A DNA stretch of 64,000 bases, from NCBI GenBank assembly GCA_013397455.1, contig VYZB01000292.1:32858-96857 (forward strand). Reading direction: 5' to 3'. The notes beneath the pieces are model-generated. The model made no database searches, was not told the DNA's origin, and saw nothing but the letters and a program-made list of their open reading frames with translations. Positions 12,783-25,500 of the stretch are shown in pieces. The position numbers were made by a program, and so were the translations under genes. This stretch comes from Crotophaga sulcirostris (lineage: Eukaryota; Chordata; Aves; Cuculiformes; Crotophagidae). The first letter of the stretch is position 1; each line of letters starts with the position of its first letter.

Positions 12783-14296
12783 GGTTTCCCTGCATAGAGT
12801 TGTCCCATGGAGAGGTGTCCTAGACCTGCTCTGGGTAGCCCCTGCAGCAGCCCCACCAGTTCAAAGGGACTTCTGGAGGCGCAAAGAGCAGCCCCTGCCC
12901 TGCAGTGCTACCAGCATGAGGGAAAAGAGCAGTGTTACTTCTGAGAAGGACAGCTTAAACCACCATGACAACCTCCCTGACTGCAAACACCAGTGTCAGC
13001 CTCTTGATGTGGCTTGGACCCTTCACCTGGCTTCGGAGAAGAGACCTCTCCCTGTTAGAAATAGAGTCATTCCATCAATCTGGAGGAACCAAGTGCAGTC
13101 CCAAATATCCCTTTATTAGGGTGGAGGGATGCCCTGGATGATGCATGGAGGGTGAGATGCCATTGCTTTGGCTGCCAGGATGCAATTATCCCATCTCAGC
13201 CCCCAAGTACAGCTCTACATGCTGCATGATGTCCTCAGGTGATGGAAAGATCCAAAAGCTCATTTGGTGCCATCAACGTTTGCAAGTTTGTGGAGGTCAC
13301 CGTCTGTGGAGGAGTAGGAACATGAAGTCCTCTTGCACAGATGCTCAGCGCCTTTTTAACCTGAGTCTCAGAGCCACAGTAGGCATCGTCCACTCCAGAG
13401 GTTTGCTTTATTGGATGCTGCGCACCTGCAGCAAGATCACCACCCTCAGACCTTCAGTCTAGAGACATTATTTCAAAAGTATAATAGAAGGCACAAAAAG
13501 TGCACAGAAGAACTCTCAGGTCCCTCCAGTAGGGACAGGAAGGGTACGCCTGCTCTCTCCAACATGTTAAGTAGTGCGAGACTGTCAAAATCATCGCTGC
13601 CACTCTTTCCCCTCCTCCCTCTGGCTTCGTTGTTAATATTTGAGATTTCTGCAAAATTATTCATTCAATTTTTGTCTCTCATGAAAGTCTCTCATAGATT
13701 TAGGTGGCCCCATCATTCATTCCAAATTGTTTGCTCCCCTCTTGGAAAGAAGATGGGTTGGTTTACTCTGCTTTCTTCTCTTTCAGTGGAATTCCCAAGC
13801 AGGGACAAGGTTTACACTGTTTTTGCAGGGAATGTGGAAAAAACAGGTGTCATTGGTGAGATTTAGAGGAAATAAGGGTTTTGCCTCTTCGAAACAAGAT
13901 GAAATCAGCCCCTCTTGTCCTCTACCCCTCCAGATGGCTTCTCCTCAACGCAGCCTTTGGAGGCAAGCATAGATTGAGCAAAGGCTCCTCTCGCGAGTGC
14001 TCCAGCTCCTATCAAACCCGGTGCCTTCCCCACGGAGCAAGAGCTCAACAGTGAGGGCTTCCAGCATCTACAAGATGTTACGTGCAATGCGGATGAAATG
14101 TTTGTTGAATCATTTGCAGAGAGGGGGACTTTTACAAGTTGAAAAAATTACATCTCACTGCAACACCTACAAGACAAACAAACAGCTTAAATCATCCATG
14201 AGCTTGGTTTGTTGTGTAATTGCATGCTACCCAGGTCTTATAAAATACTGTTTAAGTGGTGAGAATCCCTCTCATTTAGTGCCTTGCTAAGATATT

Positions 14297-14357
14297 GGGT
14301 GTAATTAGCAGGTGTCTTTAAGCAACACCTGCTAATTAATATGGCTAATTAACACCC
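14297..14357. repeat. Interrupted inverted repeat with homeodomain and E-box motifs
   Basis: The left arm is GGGTGTAATTAGCAGGTGT (14297-14315), followed by a 9-base loop CTTTAAGCA. The right side starts with ACACCTGCTAATTA (14325-14338), which pairs exactly with the inner 14 bases of the left arm. After a 13-base insertion (ATATGGCTAATTA) comes ACACCC, which pairs nearly fully with the outer end. The insertion looks like a local duplication of GCTAATTA. The element thus carries three TAATTA or TAATTAG cores typical of homeodomain sites and two CAGGTG E-boxes facing each other. It may be a protein-binding element or a hairpin; neither is proven. Confidence 0.8.
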
Positions 14358-16419
14358 AAAATTAACAAGGATGCTGGGTTTTATTTGCAGTCCTTCCTGG
14401 AAAGTTATGGTTAAAGCCAATACAAGGAAAACATGGTAACATGGGTATTCTGCTAATTTAAAGTAAATTGTGTCCCTATCACTAGCACATATTTCTATCA
14501 TATATGAAAAGAATAAGACCTGAAAATGGTAGGTAGAAGTCTTGAAATAAGGTTGTGCATGGGCCATCCATCCATACCAGCCCATCTGCAAACAAGAGGA
14601 ATTATTGCAGTTGTGGAGCATCAATGACCTCACTTCTGATTTCACCACGATGACTGAGGAGCACACTATTAGCACAGAGGGAAAGAGAAAGTCAAATCCA
14701 GCACTGTCCATGTAACTTACTACGCTTAACTTCACGCAGAAAATGGCACTGAGGGTGGGGAAGAAACACTGCACCCTCTGGTATTCATCTTTTATTCCAT
14801 TCTCCCTGTTCTTATCACTTGGAAAACAACTTGATGAAGCAGCACTGGGGAAGGTGAAATAAAGACTGACTTGTGCATTCTTCATTATAAAGTGACAGTC
14901 ATTTAATCACTGTGAAAAACATCAAGGGATTAGAAAAAATAAAAAAAATGGCTATAAACTCTCCAAGCTTCTTTCTCAGCTGGTCAGCATTTCTACAGTG
15001 GGGCACATCTGTTCCCGTTTCCCTGGAAGAGAGTGGAGGGGAATAACTGGAATATCCACTTAGCATGAAGACAAAAACCTGACCGAGATGCCCAAAGCCG
15101 TGGAAAGGTGCTTCCCCTGCTGCAGGCTGTGCTGACCAGCCCATGCCTGCCGAGATGCTCCCACCTCCCATCGTCTTTAAAAGCTTTCCAAGTTCCAGCC
15201 AGCCTTCCAGATTTACGACGTGTTTCTCTTTTTGAACACCTTGGATCAGACCAGGGTGATGAAAGCCCAATATATCTGCAGATAGATTTTGTGGGGAGAG
15301 AGTATATAAAAGATAATGCCCCCTCCCCACAGAAACGCATACTCCTCTTCCCTGTCTTCCTTACATGTGTTTGTTCTGCAAACTTCAACCAAGTCAATCC
15401 ACGTCAAGAACCTTCCCACACTCCATTCCAGCCTCCGCTTTACTTCAGGTTAACTCAGAGACACAGTATCAAGGACCACAGCCTTTGCTGAGTCTTAACA
15501 AGACCACAAGGAATAGGAAAGGGGAAAAAAACGAAGGAAAAAAAAAAGACAGAAAAATGCAGCAGTTCTTGTAACTAAATCTGTTAGAGTTGTAAGTCTG
15601 GTAAATGCATATTCCTGCATTATTTGGACGCCTCTGCTTTGCTTTTAGCAGCTGCTGTAATAAACTTCCCAGAAAAGACTGGAATCGCCTAAGTGTTACT
15701 AGAAACCCTAACGGAACCCTAACGGAAATGATATATCAGTGCAGCAAACCAGGGAGATAAGCCCTGCTACAATAAAGAGAGATTTAAACTAGGTTTCCTT
15801 TCCTTGAGAGAGAAAATCAAAACTACCCTCTATGTTTCAGGGGGGGAGGATGAAAAGAGGGGGACTGAGATCTAATTACAACTGTCTTCAAATTCCTTCT
15901 GCATAAAGTTGCCTTAAAGAGGTGCCAAAAAAGCAAACTCTGGGAGATGGCGTTGGAGGGGCAGTTCTCAGCCCAGCTGAAACGCATGCAGCTTTGCTCT
16001 GTGATGACAAAACATTTAATTATGACTACAGCCCAATGCCTTCCACATTTGGAAACTGGATTCTTGACACACATAATATACCCCATGCTGACACGACTAT
16101 TTGGCAAAAGCCAAGCCTGTGATCTCATGTTAATTGCTACACAAATATACTTATTGTAGGCATGGGTTTTATACGGCTGAAGCCTCCATTTGCACATGTT
16201 CACAATAAAAACACTTCCCCCCCTCAAATAACGATTAGCATTTTTTTTCAGAGTTTTTTTTTTTGAGATGCAGTTTTAATGGCATGAGAACTGTCTGTCG
16301 GCTCCCATTACTGCTTTGTTCTCATCGTCTCTTGCTTTATACGTATTTTTATAAGCCTTTTAAAACCAAGCCTCCTCATTCTTAATTCTTCTCTCTCTTT
16401 ACTTTTATTTTTATTGTAG

Positions 16420-16474
16420 GGCATCAATAGAAACAGAAAGATTGCGCTGGATTAAAGACGTGGCTCTCACTTGA
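16420..16474 (+). other. Candidate 3'-terminal coding exon, low confidence
   Basis: A strong 3' splice-site-like sequence (pyrimidine-rich from about 16386, ending TTGTAG at 16419) precedes a short open block. Read with the first base finishing a split codon, it encodes ASIETERLRWIKDVALT and then TGA at 16472. The pattern E-R-x-x-W-I-x-x-V resembles the C-terminal helix of pleckstrin-homology domains, which carries a near-invariant Trp, but I cannot assign a gene. No partner exon was recognised and no AATAAA was noted close by. A peptide this short can arise by chance. Confidence 0.2.
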
Positions 16475-16491
16475 AAGCAAGTCCACTGATA

Positions 16492-16509
16492 GAGATCTTA
16501 TAAGATCTC
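16492..16509. repeat. Perfect 18-bp palindrome
   Basis: GAGATCTTATAAGATCTC is an exact palindrome with no spacer. It lies 18 bases after the stop codon of the candidate exon at 16420-16474. It could be a dimeric protein site or chance. Confidence 0.75.
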
Positions 16510-19500
16510 AGTTTCTTCCATCTAATGCTTTTTGCAGGCAGACAGGAGGTTGACGACACATTCCCCCTTCAACCAATGGTTGGAGGTGTGAGGTATCCAT
16601 CAGTAGGCAGGACACACGTCGCCCTTTATTCCACCAAACCCCATCAAATGCATGCGCGTGTCAGCCCCAGCATCCAGAGTTTGCTCCTTAGTGGCATCAT
16701 GAGCTTCTGAGGTCACAGCTCTGATGATCTCATAAGCAGGAACATGCAGCAAACAGATGTCAGGGATAGAAGAGGGTTTGTTGAGAGGGTTTTTCATTTG
16801 ACGTCTCACCATAGAAAGACCTGGGCTTTTCACCTATTTTCCCACTGAAGATCCCAAAGAGGGAAACTAGCCTTTACTCTCAGATCTTAAATGCCTTACC
16901 AAGCAAAACAGTACAAAATCACCAAAACTCACCCTTCTCCAGCTCCTTCACAGCACATGGTAGCCAGGCTGCGAGCTACTGGCTCCACTAATTTGCCTGG
17001 TGACCCTGAGCCTCCTACTGAGCCCCTGTGAACCTTTCCAGATCCAGAGGCAAAGCAACAGCTAAACAAAACCATGTCCCCCCATGAGGCTTAGAAAACT
17101 CCTAACATGCAGCAGGCTTGGAGATCCAAAGTCAAAAAAGCTATTTAAGGATCACAGCTACTATTTCCATCATGCTGCTCAGAGAAGGGAGGCTCTGGCA
17201 GCCCCCAAAGGGGGGGAGGTCTCCCCCATACCCCTGCTTCCCCCAAAAAAAGTTTTACTGCACAGCAACAGCTGCTAATTTGCTTTCTCAGTACAAAGAA
17301 ACTATTTAGAAAGATCAAGGAACCAAAAACATAGGCAAATTGCTCTTCTCCTGGTAAGGCAGCAAAGCATGCCTGGCCTCGCTTGTGTGTTTGTGCAGCA
17401 CTGTGTGCATGCAGCAAGCTGGATGTAGCCTCCTTCCCTGCAGATGCTTGCATAGTTATCCCCATTCTTGTCCAAGAGCCATCAGCTCTTTCAAACAATG
17501 ACCAGTTTGTTCCCTGGGGTGGCATTTCCTTATGATTCATCCCACTTTGCTGCAGGCAAAGCCAGGGCTGGGATACCAATACCAGAAGGATACACTCATG
17601 CTCACGTGCTGGTCTGAGCGCAGCAGCGAGAGTTTCCATGATCATCAGTGTTTTTTTTCCCCTTCCAAGTGATGTCCAGTCCTGTGTGGGTGCCGGGGCA
17701 GTTTCTCAGCAAGTTTTAGCTGCTTTTTGGTGGGAAAAACTGTTACAAACCCCAGATTTCTCTGTTGTAACAGCCTCTTGGAGTCGAAATTGTGTGAAAC
17801 AGCAGTCAGGGGAAAAAAAAACCTTACTTAATCCCAGCAAGGCAGAAGTGTCTCCTTTGAACAACAGGATGTCTTCTGTAAACATGACGCTACCACAGCT
17901 GTTGGAGATATGAAGTGCTGCATTAAAATGCTTCACTTTATCATTGCTGAAATGGAGTGAGAAAGCTGAAGGGATTGGTTTAGCCTTTCCTCTCCCCACC
18001 ACATCGCCAAAAAACCCACCGAGAAGGGTGAAGCCTTTTTACTTTAATGGATGTTCATTTTCCAAAGGGCAAGTATGCCTCTAAAAAGGTTGCAGGCACT
18101 TTTCCCCCACGCACATACATGGCGCTGCCAAGTAATAATTTTGACAACAAATCTTTTTATTTGCCTTTTTTTTGTCTTAAATACTGAGCACTTGGGATTT
18201 ATGCAGTGTATGGGAAGCAGCTTTCACAATAGAAGCGAGTTTTCACGAGATGTTTGTGTGGTTTAAGCTTTTCTCTGTGAAGAAGTAGTCCAACAACAGG
18301 CAAACAAGCAAAGAGAGTAAGATAAAATATTTTCAGTCCTCTGATTATTCAGTATCTAATTGCCTTTGACTGACAGGGGTTGGTCACATTGCACGCATCC
18401 AGCCACCCGTGCAGCTCTGATAGCATCTGCAGCCTGGAACCTCACACTTCATCTGCAGCATCCGTAGGCCGTTGGTACAGTGCAACGACAGTATTGCAAA
18501 CAATAAATTATCTTTTAGAAGTGGCTTATCACGGAGACACATTCATCTCTATGCGCTGGACTGAAACCAGCTCCACTGGCTGGAAGTTCAAGCAAGGGCA
18601 CACACATTCACTGGTTTTTTTTGACCATTCAGTTTTGGGGTTGCAAAGCCAGACATTAAGCTGGCTGAAAATCTAGTCCTGTGAAGCATTCTGAGTTGGC
18701 AAAGTTTTGCTACTGATTTATGTGGCGCAACAGCTCAGGGCCTGGGATGCATCCATAACATTCGTTCCATCTGTCGTCAATGCAGATTCTGTTCTCCACC
18801 GCTTGTGTTGGCAGGGCTTGATCTGAGATCTGCCGCTCTTGGTAGGGGGGAGGAAGGGGGACGAGAGAAGAAGAAGCAAACGTCTCCCATTGGTGCCAAT
18901 GGCTTCACAGGAGGCCTCAAGTTCCTCAGATGCCTCTAAGCATTGTTGCTGGGGTGATAATCTTTGACAGCCCATTTGGGAGAGGAAAGGAATGAGTGGT
19001 CAACACCAATTTTCAATACAGTTTCAGAATTGATGTTCACCAATGGTCTCATTTCAGGTCCACACATGCCTGGATTACTAAAGGATAAATGTCCATAAAA
19101 CCATATAGTTCTCTTGGTCTCCTATCCTTCTTGTTCCTTCCAGGCAAATCTTCTCTATCATCAGTCCACACAAAACACTGACTCCTTTCAGAGCAGTTAA
19201 AAAGCCCGCTAATTTGTGAGTTATTACCCAAGACTATGAGCAATTCAGTCCAAGAAGCAAAGGGAATGTTTATCTTGGGCACAACAAAAATGTCCAATCT
19301 GCCCTGGAGATCTCTGGCACGCCTGGGGCTTGCTCAAGTTGACAGAGTTGGAAGCTCCATCCACAAAGCAAGTGCCGAGCACTGTGCTGGGATTCACACC
19401 AAGCGTAAGAGGCCTCTTCTGTAGATAAAGATATTTGAAGCATGAGCCAGGCTGCAAGCCAAGATGTTCTTCCCGCCTCTTTCCCCTCCCCAGGCTTGGG

Positions 19501-22500
19501 AAGGCTGGGGGTGGTCCCCCCTTCCCCATGCACAAACTGTCTGAGGCTATGCTCAGGGTGGGGTGATCCTCCCTGCCGAAACGCTGATGATGCAATTCAC
19601 CTCTGAATATTACCTTCTGGTTCCTCACCGTTCCAACGCCTCCGACATCTACAAAAAGCTGGAATTTCCTGCCAGCTCAGTGGTGCAATTTCAAATGCTT
19701 TTTGGTTTTCGACTGTGCTCTTTAATCTCAAGCCAGCTGGGCCCGTGCGTTAGCGTGAAGGCTGAAAGCTTCAGAGCTTTGGGCAGCTAGTTTTCCAAAG
19801 ATCTCACCTGTGGGTGGAATGGTTTGCTGCAGCTCTGCATTAAATTAAAAAGAAGTGCACATGCACAAACCATGTGTCTGAGACTACCCTGTCCCCATTG
19901 CAGTGCAGAGGGAAACTGCAGGCCAGCTTTGTGGTCCGATTTCCCTTCCAGAGATGGAGACATGCAGATTTAGATCCTTGTGCCAAAAAGAGCAAGGAGC
20001 AATTTGGAATAGAGAACTGCAAGGGCTGGCAGGCATGACACAGTGCCATGAAGGTCCTCCCCAGTCCCTCCATTGCGAAAGGATGGAAATCGAATTAACC
20101 TGCCTTACACAGGCACCGGGAGGATACCTTAAAAGAGAATACATGCTCTGTCAACATTTGTCCCATTAGACAAATGGATTTTATTCCTCTATTTCCCATG
20201 AGAGCCATGAAAAAGAATCCCACTGTAGACTCTGCTGTGCTATTTGCAGCCCTTAGCATCATGGGAGGCTCACAGAGATAAAACCAGGGTCACGATGGCT
20301 GAATGAGCAGCCCTTAATTTATAGGAAGGCTTGGGCAAGATGTTTCACAGCTCCAAACGATGGGGACCAGATCACCAGCTAATGCAAGGCAACACTGCTG
20401 CAGAGAAGTTAATAAATTGGTACCAGTTGACATCAACCAAGGATCTGCTCAAGGAACACAGACGACAAGAACCAACATATGCACCTGCTGGAACCATAGC
20501 AGAAGTATCTGAAGATTAATCTTATGATGACAAGTCAAAAAAGGTGTGTGGCAGAGAAGAAAGAGAGGTATGATGAAGGCCTGCTACCCTGCTTACTCTA
20601 CCATTTTAGAAAAAAATCTGTTTATACAAAGAAATCTGACAGGAGCCACAGCAAAATGGATGAGGAGCTGAATACGTAAAAGCCAAAACCATCACTGAAA
20701 ATAAATTCAATTATTCGGTTTTGCTTAGAGAAGCAACAAAGTTTCTGACATGTTTGTTATTCAATCTGTCATTAGAGCTGAAAGATGTCTCAATAATGTT
20801 GAAGTTACATTTTTAACATCCACTCTCCTCCGAGCAGTTTGCATATTTTCCACTACGTTAGCTGATCAAGCCATTAGTTACAGTTACTTAAAAATAAATG
20901 AGCTCTATATTTTCCTTCCTCCACACTCCCCATTGTGGAGCTCAAGAGCAGGGGAGGGGGGACAGAGAAGAAAAGTATTTCATTTGAAGTGAAACAATCC
21001 GACAATAATGGTAAATGCTCAAGTTCGACTGCAGAAGGCGAGGACATCTAAGAAGAAAAAGCAGAAGCATCTCTCGTCAAGCAAGGAACTGATAAGGTCC
21101 TAAACAGCAGCAAAACACGCAAATGAAAACCATATTTGTAAAAGAAATTGTAGTTGGGAGGTTGATGGCATCTGAATAAAGCAAGAACAGGGCAGGGTGG
21201 AATTCTGTTGAGTGTGCTGATATGCATTTACTTGCCAAATGAGTTTTAACTAAAGCTGTTCTTTCTACTCTTTACCCTAAATCCTCCCTTCTCCCCATTA
21301 AAAAATACCGTGAAGTCAGTCAATTTTCATGAAAAGGTTTCTGTTTTTACCTATTACAGCAAAGCAGGTAATAGTCATTCTTCTATCTCCTCTTTCCCAA
21401 ATTTCAGTCATAAAAATCCCCAAATCAAAACTCACAGTTTATGTTTTGACTGTTGAAAAACAGAATCTGAAAGCAATTTCGCTTTGTTAATTAAGCTTAA
21501 AAACTACATACGATGATTTTTTCTTCCACGTAGAAAATAAAGGCAGCACATTTTCCAAATCTGTGAACTGGAGAAAAAAAAAAACCACTAATGAACTTTC
21601 AGTGGAGAGAAAAATCTGACCATGCCAGTAAAAAAAACCACATTGAACTAATAGGTCATTGAGCAATTCTAACTCAGTCCAGGCTTGATTGCAGGATGTA
21701 GATTTATCCAATATATTGACCACTGGGTCATAAGAACAGCCTTCACACCCAGCACAGAGCAAGTCCCCAACTGCTGTCCTCTCTGTATGGCAATGTCACA
21801 CAGAGATCCAGTCAGTTCTGTGTTGCTGCTCTCTTTGGTAGCTTTAGCAGAGAAATAATAAAGAAAATCCTTGCTGCAATATATAACCTTTTTTTTTGGC
21901 CTCCTAAAGTCCTCTTAAATAGTAATCTACAGATTTTGGCAGTAAACCATCTTCGTACCCCACAGTGCAGAATAAGGGACCTCTCTCCAGGTGACATTCT
22001 CAGCTCATACAGTACCACAAATGACTACAGAACACGACCAGCTCACCTGTCCTGTCACAGCAGCAGGGCTTCCAAAACCAACAGCAAACCACAGGTTCCT
22101 CCATCAGCAAATCATTTCTCCATTGGACTTAACAAACAACTACTTACATGGAGGAATTAGAATGAATGAAAAATCAAATCATAGTTGCTAAAAACTCCCA
22201 ACCATTCAGACCAACGGGGTGGTCCAGATTATGGCTTGGGAATCACTGCATTACGGATTTCTCCCTGACTTTGGAGCACGTGCTACTGCCACATGTTTTT
22301 CAACAGCTGGAGTTTTCCAGCTTATTGTTTGCCAGTGGAAGATGATGTGACTTCCAATGAGTCTGGAAGACCAGATCCTAATAGTTCTACATTGTAGAGC
22401 ACTTTAAAAGTGTCTGAGGATGCTTACAGATCTTTAGTAAGGCCCTTACTTGTAGGGGGAGCTCTTGTCCTTCTTGAGGTTGCCCCTCATAAAATCTGTT

Positions 22501-25500
22501 CTGCTCGAGGGCACTCTGGTTCTGTCATTGGCTTTCAGAGCAAATAGCACCCAAGTTTCTACAGGTCCTCTAACCCAGTGAGATGGGGAAGATGCCCAAC
22601 AGCTGCGTATCAGACACTCTTCTTTCAGCTACATCCCAGCACAGTCATGCTCAGTCAGGATGCTAAGGACACACTGTTCAACCCCTGGGAATAGTGGGCA
22701 GTCCAAAGTGCCATGCAGGATCCTGAACAGTTGCTCCAATTCCAAACGGACAGTTTTGAGGGTCAGCCTGGCTTAGGCACTGTAGGCGAATCAGGCGCAT
22801 GCGTCCTTCATCTTAACCGCACCCTTGATGTTGGGGTGTGAGAATGTTCAATCCCCTCCAGCTACAGGGGAATTCCCAGGCAGATGGTTAAACTGGATTT
22901 CCAGCTTCTCTGTAGTAGTAGAATGGGGGTAACTCACCAGGGAGGAGGTACGGAGCTGGCTCATACTGCCCAGTGCTTTGTGCAAGTCACAGGTCTGTTG
23001 GTCACCAAAGTTTCATTAGCTACAGATGAGGTCATCCTTTGGCATCCTCAGAGCACCCTGAGACCTTCATGCAAATCTGGTAATTACGCAGAAATACTAT
23101 ATAAATAATGAAACACATTATGGAAATGCAATGAGTTTTGGCTGGGGGAGTCATAGGCACCTTCTAGGAACTACGGATTTGAACACCACTAAAATCCCTG
23201 CTGAAATGGGTACCTAAATCTCTTAAACCTTCTGAAGGTGCCAGGCACGTTAGTGCCAGACTGAGCTCTCCTGTGCTTCTGGAGTTCAGTGGCTCCTATG
23301 AGGCAGGAGCAGCAGGCAGAAAGCTGAATGCTATGGGCTTAAAACAAAGGCCTGTAAGTCAATAAAAATCAACAAAATAAAGTCAGTAATTTTTTTGCTG
23401 TCACTCACAGGCTGCTGCAGTATTGACTCTGTAGGGTGGGAGAAAGGAAGAAGAACAGAAAGCACATGAATAGAGAGAATGAGACATCAAGGGGGAGATG
23501 GCAGCAGGGGACACTGCCCAGCCCTCGCTGAGAGGTGTGAAATGAAAGTTAGGGATTTGGGAATATTTCCTGGACCAGCTGTGCCAGTCAAGGAAAGAAG
23601 ACCTAGGAACTCCTGTCCCAGTCCTGGAAGCCCTCTCCTCATACACAAGTCTCCAGCTGTTGCTTCTTCCCGTGGTGGAGGGAAGGATAAGGGAAAAAAA
23701 ATAAAGCCAGGAGGTACTCAGAACAAATCCACACCATCAACAAGTGTCGCTGCTTCAGCTCAGATCTTTCCGCTGGAGTACAGAAACCCATTTAAGAATG
23801 CCTTTCATAAGGCTGGTTGCATTTTCATAGCTTTACCATAACTTCATGTAGTAAGATCCTAGGACAGAGAATCAGAAGGCCTGTCCTGCTATTGCTTATG
23901 CCACTGGCCTTGACACATAGACCTGATCTAACTTTTCCTTCCTCTTCCCCTTCCACCCCTAAAACTGCACCTTTTTTGAGATTTTCCCTTTTGTAACCAC
24001 TGGGGTTGATGGGAAGAAGAGAAAATGAAGCACTCCTGCATATTTCATCCTCCATTTCAGTAGCATCTCTGTTCCCATGGTTCTCTTCCTACACCTCAAA
24101 AAATGCTCCCATCACTGGAACTGCCCATGTTCTTCCAAGTCTCCACTACTTTTTTGTAGGGACATCTTGAAAGACTATGGAAATATATACTCTTCAGTTC
24201 CCAGGGCTTTTTGCCTCTATTCTGAGCACTAACTTCTGGCTCAGAGAGATTTTCCCCCAATATTTTCCATGTTCAGCAAGTAGAAGGGTAGAAATATGTA
24301 TTACAGAGAGAAGAGATGTCTACAAGGATCCTCAAAGCTGTTCAACTGAAAGGCTGGGGGGATTCCTGCTTCCCCTGGACTGATTTGACCAGGCCCACCT
24401 AGAATAAGCACAAAAACCAAAGCTTACAGGCCACGCTGAGTTAAGACATTTACATCTTCTAAGAACAGTCCAATCCCCAAATCTCTGTGAGTGTCTGCAT
24501 TGCAGGGGGATTCAACACCCACACGCAGCTCTGAACCCAGGAACAAGGACAGATCTTTGAAATCCCCCATCAGACCTCGTCCCAAGATCTTAAGCCAGGG
24601 TCACTGTGCTATATTGATTCATACCAACAGAGCTTTACAGATTTATTCTAGCTGAGAATCTGGCCACTTATGATTTAAATAGTTTTCTGAAATGCATCCA
24701 ACAGGAAATCCTAAATCAAGAACACTCTGCATTTTGAGAAGATTCCTCTCTCTTGGATCTGAACCCAACTAAAAGTTGTGCAACTTTTTCCATTTTAGGA
24801 ATAAGAGGCTTTCTTCTCATATCTTCCTCTCCTCCCAAACAAATAATCAAGTACACAGGAGCCCAAAATATTTTTCCTCTCGGTTCACTTTATTCAGGGA
24901 GTTGACGCTGAAGCCAGCGTGTTTAAAACTGACCAGCTGTGTTCTGACCAGCTGACATTGGAGGCCACAGCTGGGACAGCCAAATTGGCAACATTCCAGC
25001 TGCAAACAAATGAAGTGACACCTTCGGAGAAGGGATCGAACTTGGGGAAATGGCCATGATTCAATTGAGAGCTTCCCTGCTGCTTTCCCAGTGACAGCTG
25101 CTGGTGAAGGCCAGATTCTCAGCAGGAGTAAACTGGCCATGCTCCTTCACCTTCCCAGGGTCCACATCAATTCACTCCAACCAAGAATATGGCATAATCT
25201 GATTCGTGTTTAGGCTTTACTCTGCTGATTTCCTGTTATCTTTCATCTAGAAATAGCTGCATTATAGGAGAAAGAGAAGGAATAACAACCAAAATTTGTC
25301 TGGTGCAGAAATGGTTTCCTGGAACTTAAGGGGTTTTTTTTACCCCGAATGGAGATAAAGTTGTTCATTGTTTGTCTTGGCTGCCTATAAACTCATGCTG
25401 CTGAGAGCAGCCTTTGATCACAGGGCTATTGGGAGGCTGACCCTTGACAGCCAACCCACTCCCTCCTCTTTCAGCCTCACCAGCCCAGGCCTGACTTCCT

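Noticed and set aside
12610..13119. 169-codon plus-strand open frame
   Set aside because: Starts in CR1 antisense sequence and crosses the GGTTAT array, giving an artefactual Met-Val run.
14349..14885. 178-codon minus-strand open frame
   Set aside because: Cys/Ser/Phe-rich random-looking translation, no domain, no supporting splice or promoter context.
18718..18975. Minus-strand exon behind a C/T-rich acceptor near 18840
   Set aside because: The acceptor-like tract is good, but no donor or recognisable peptide follows.
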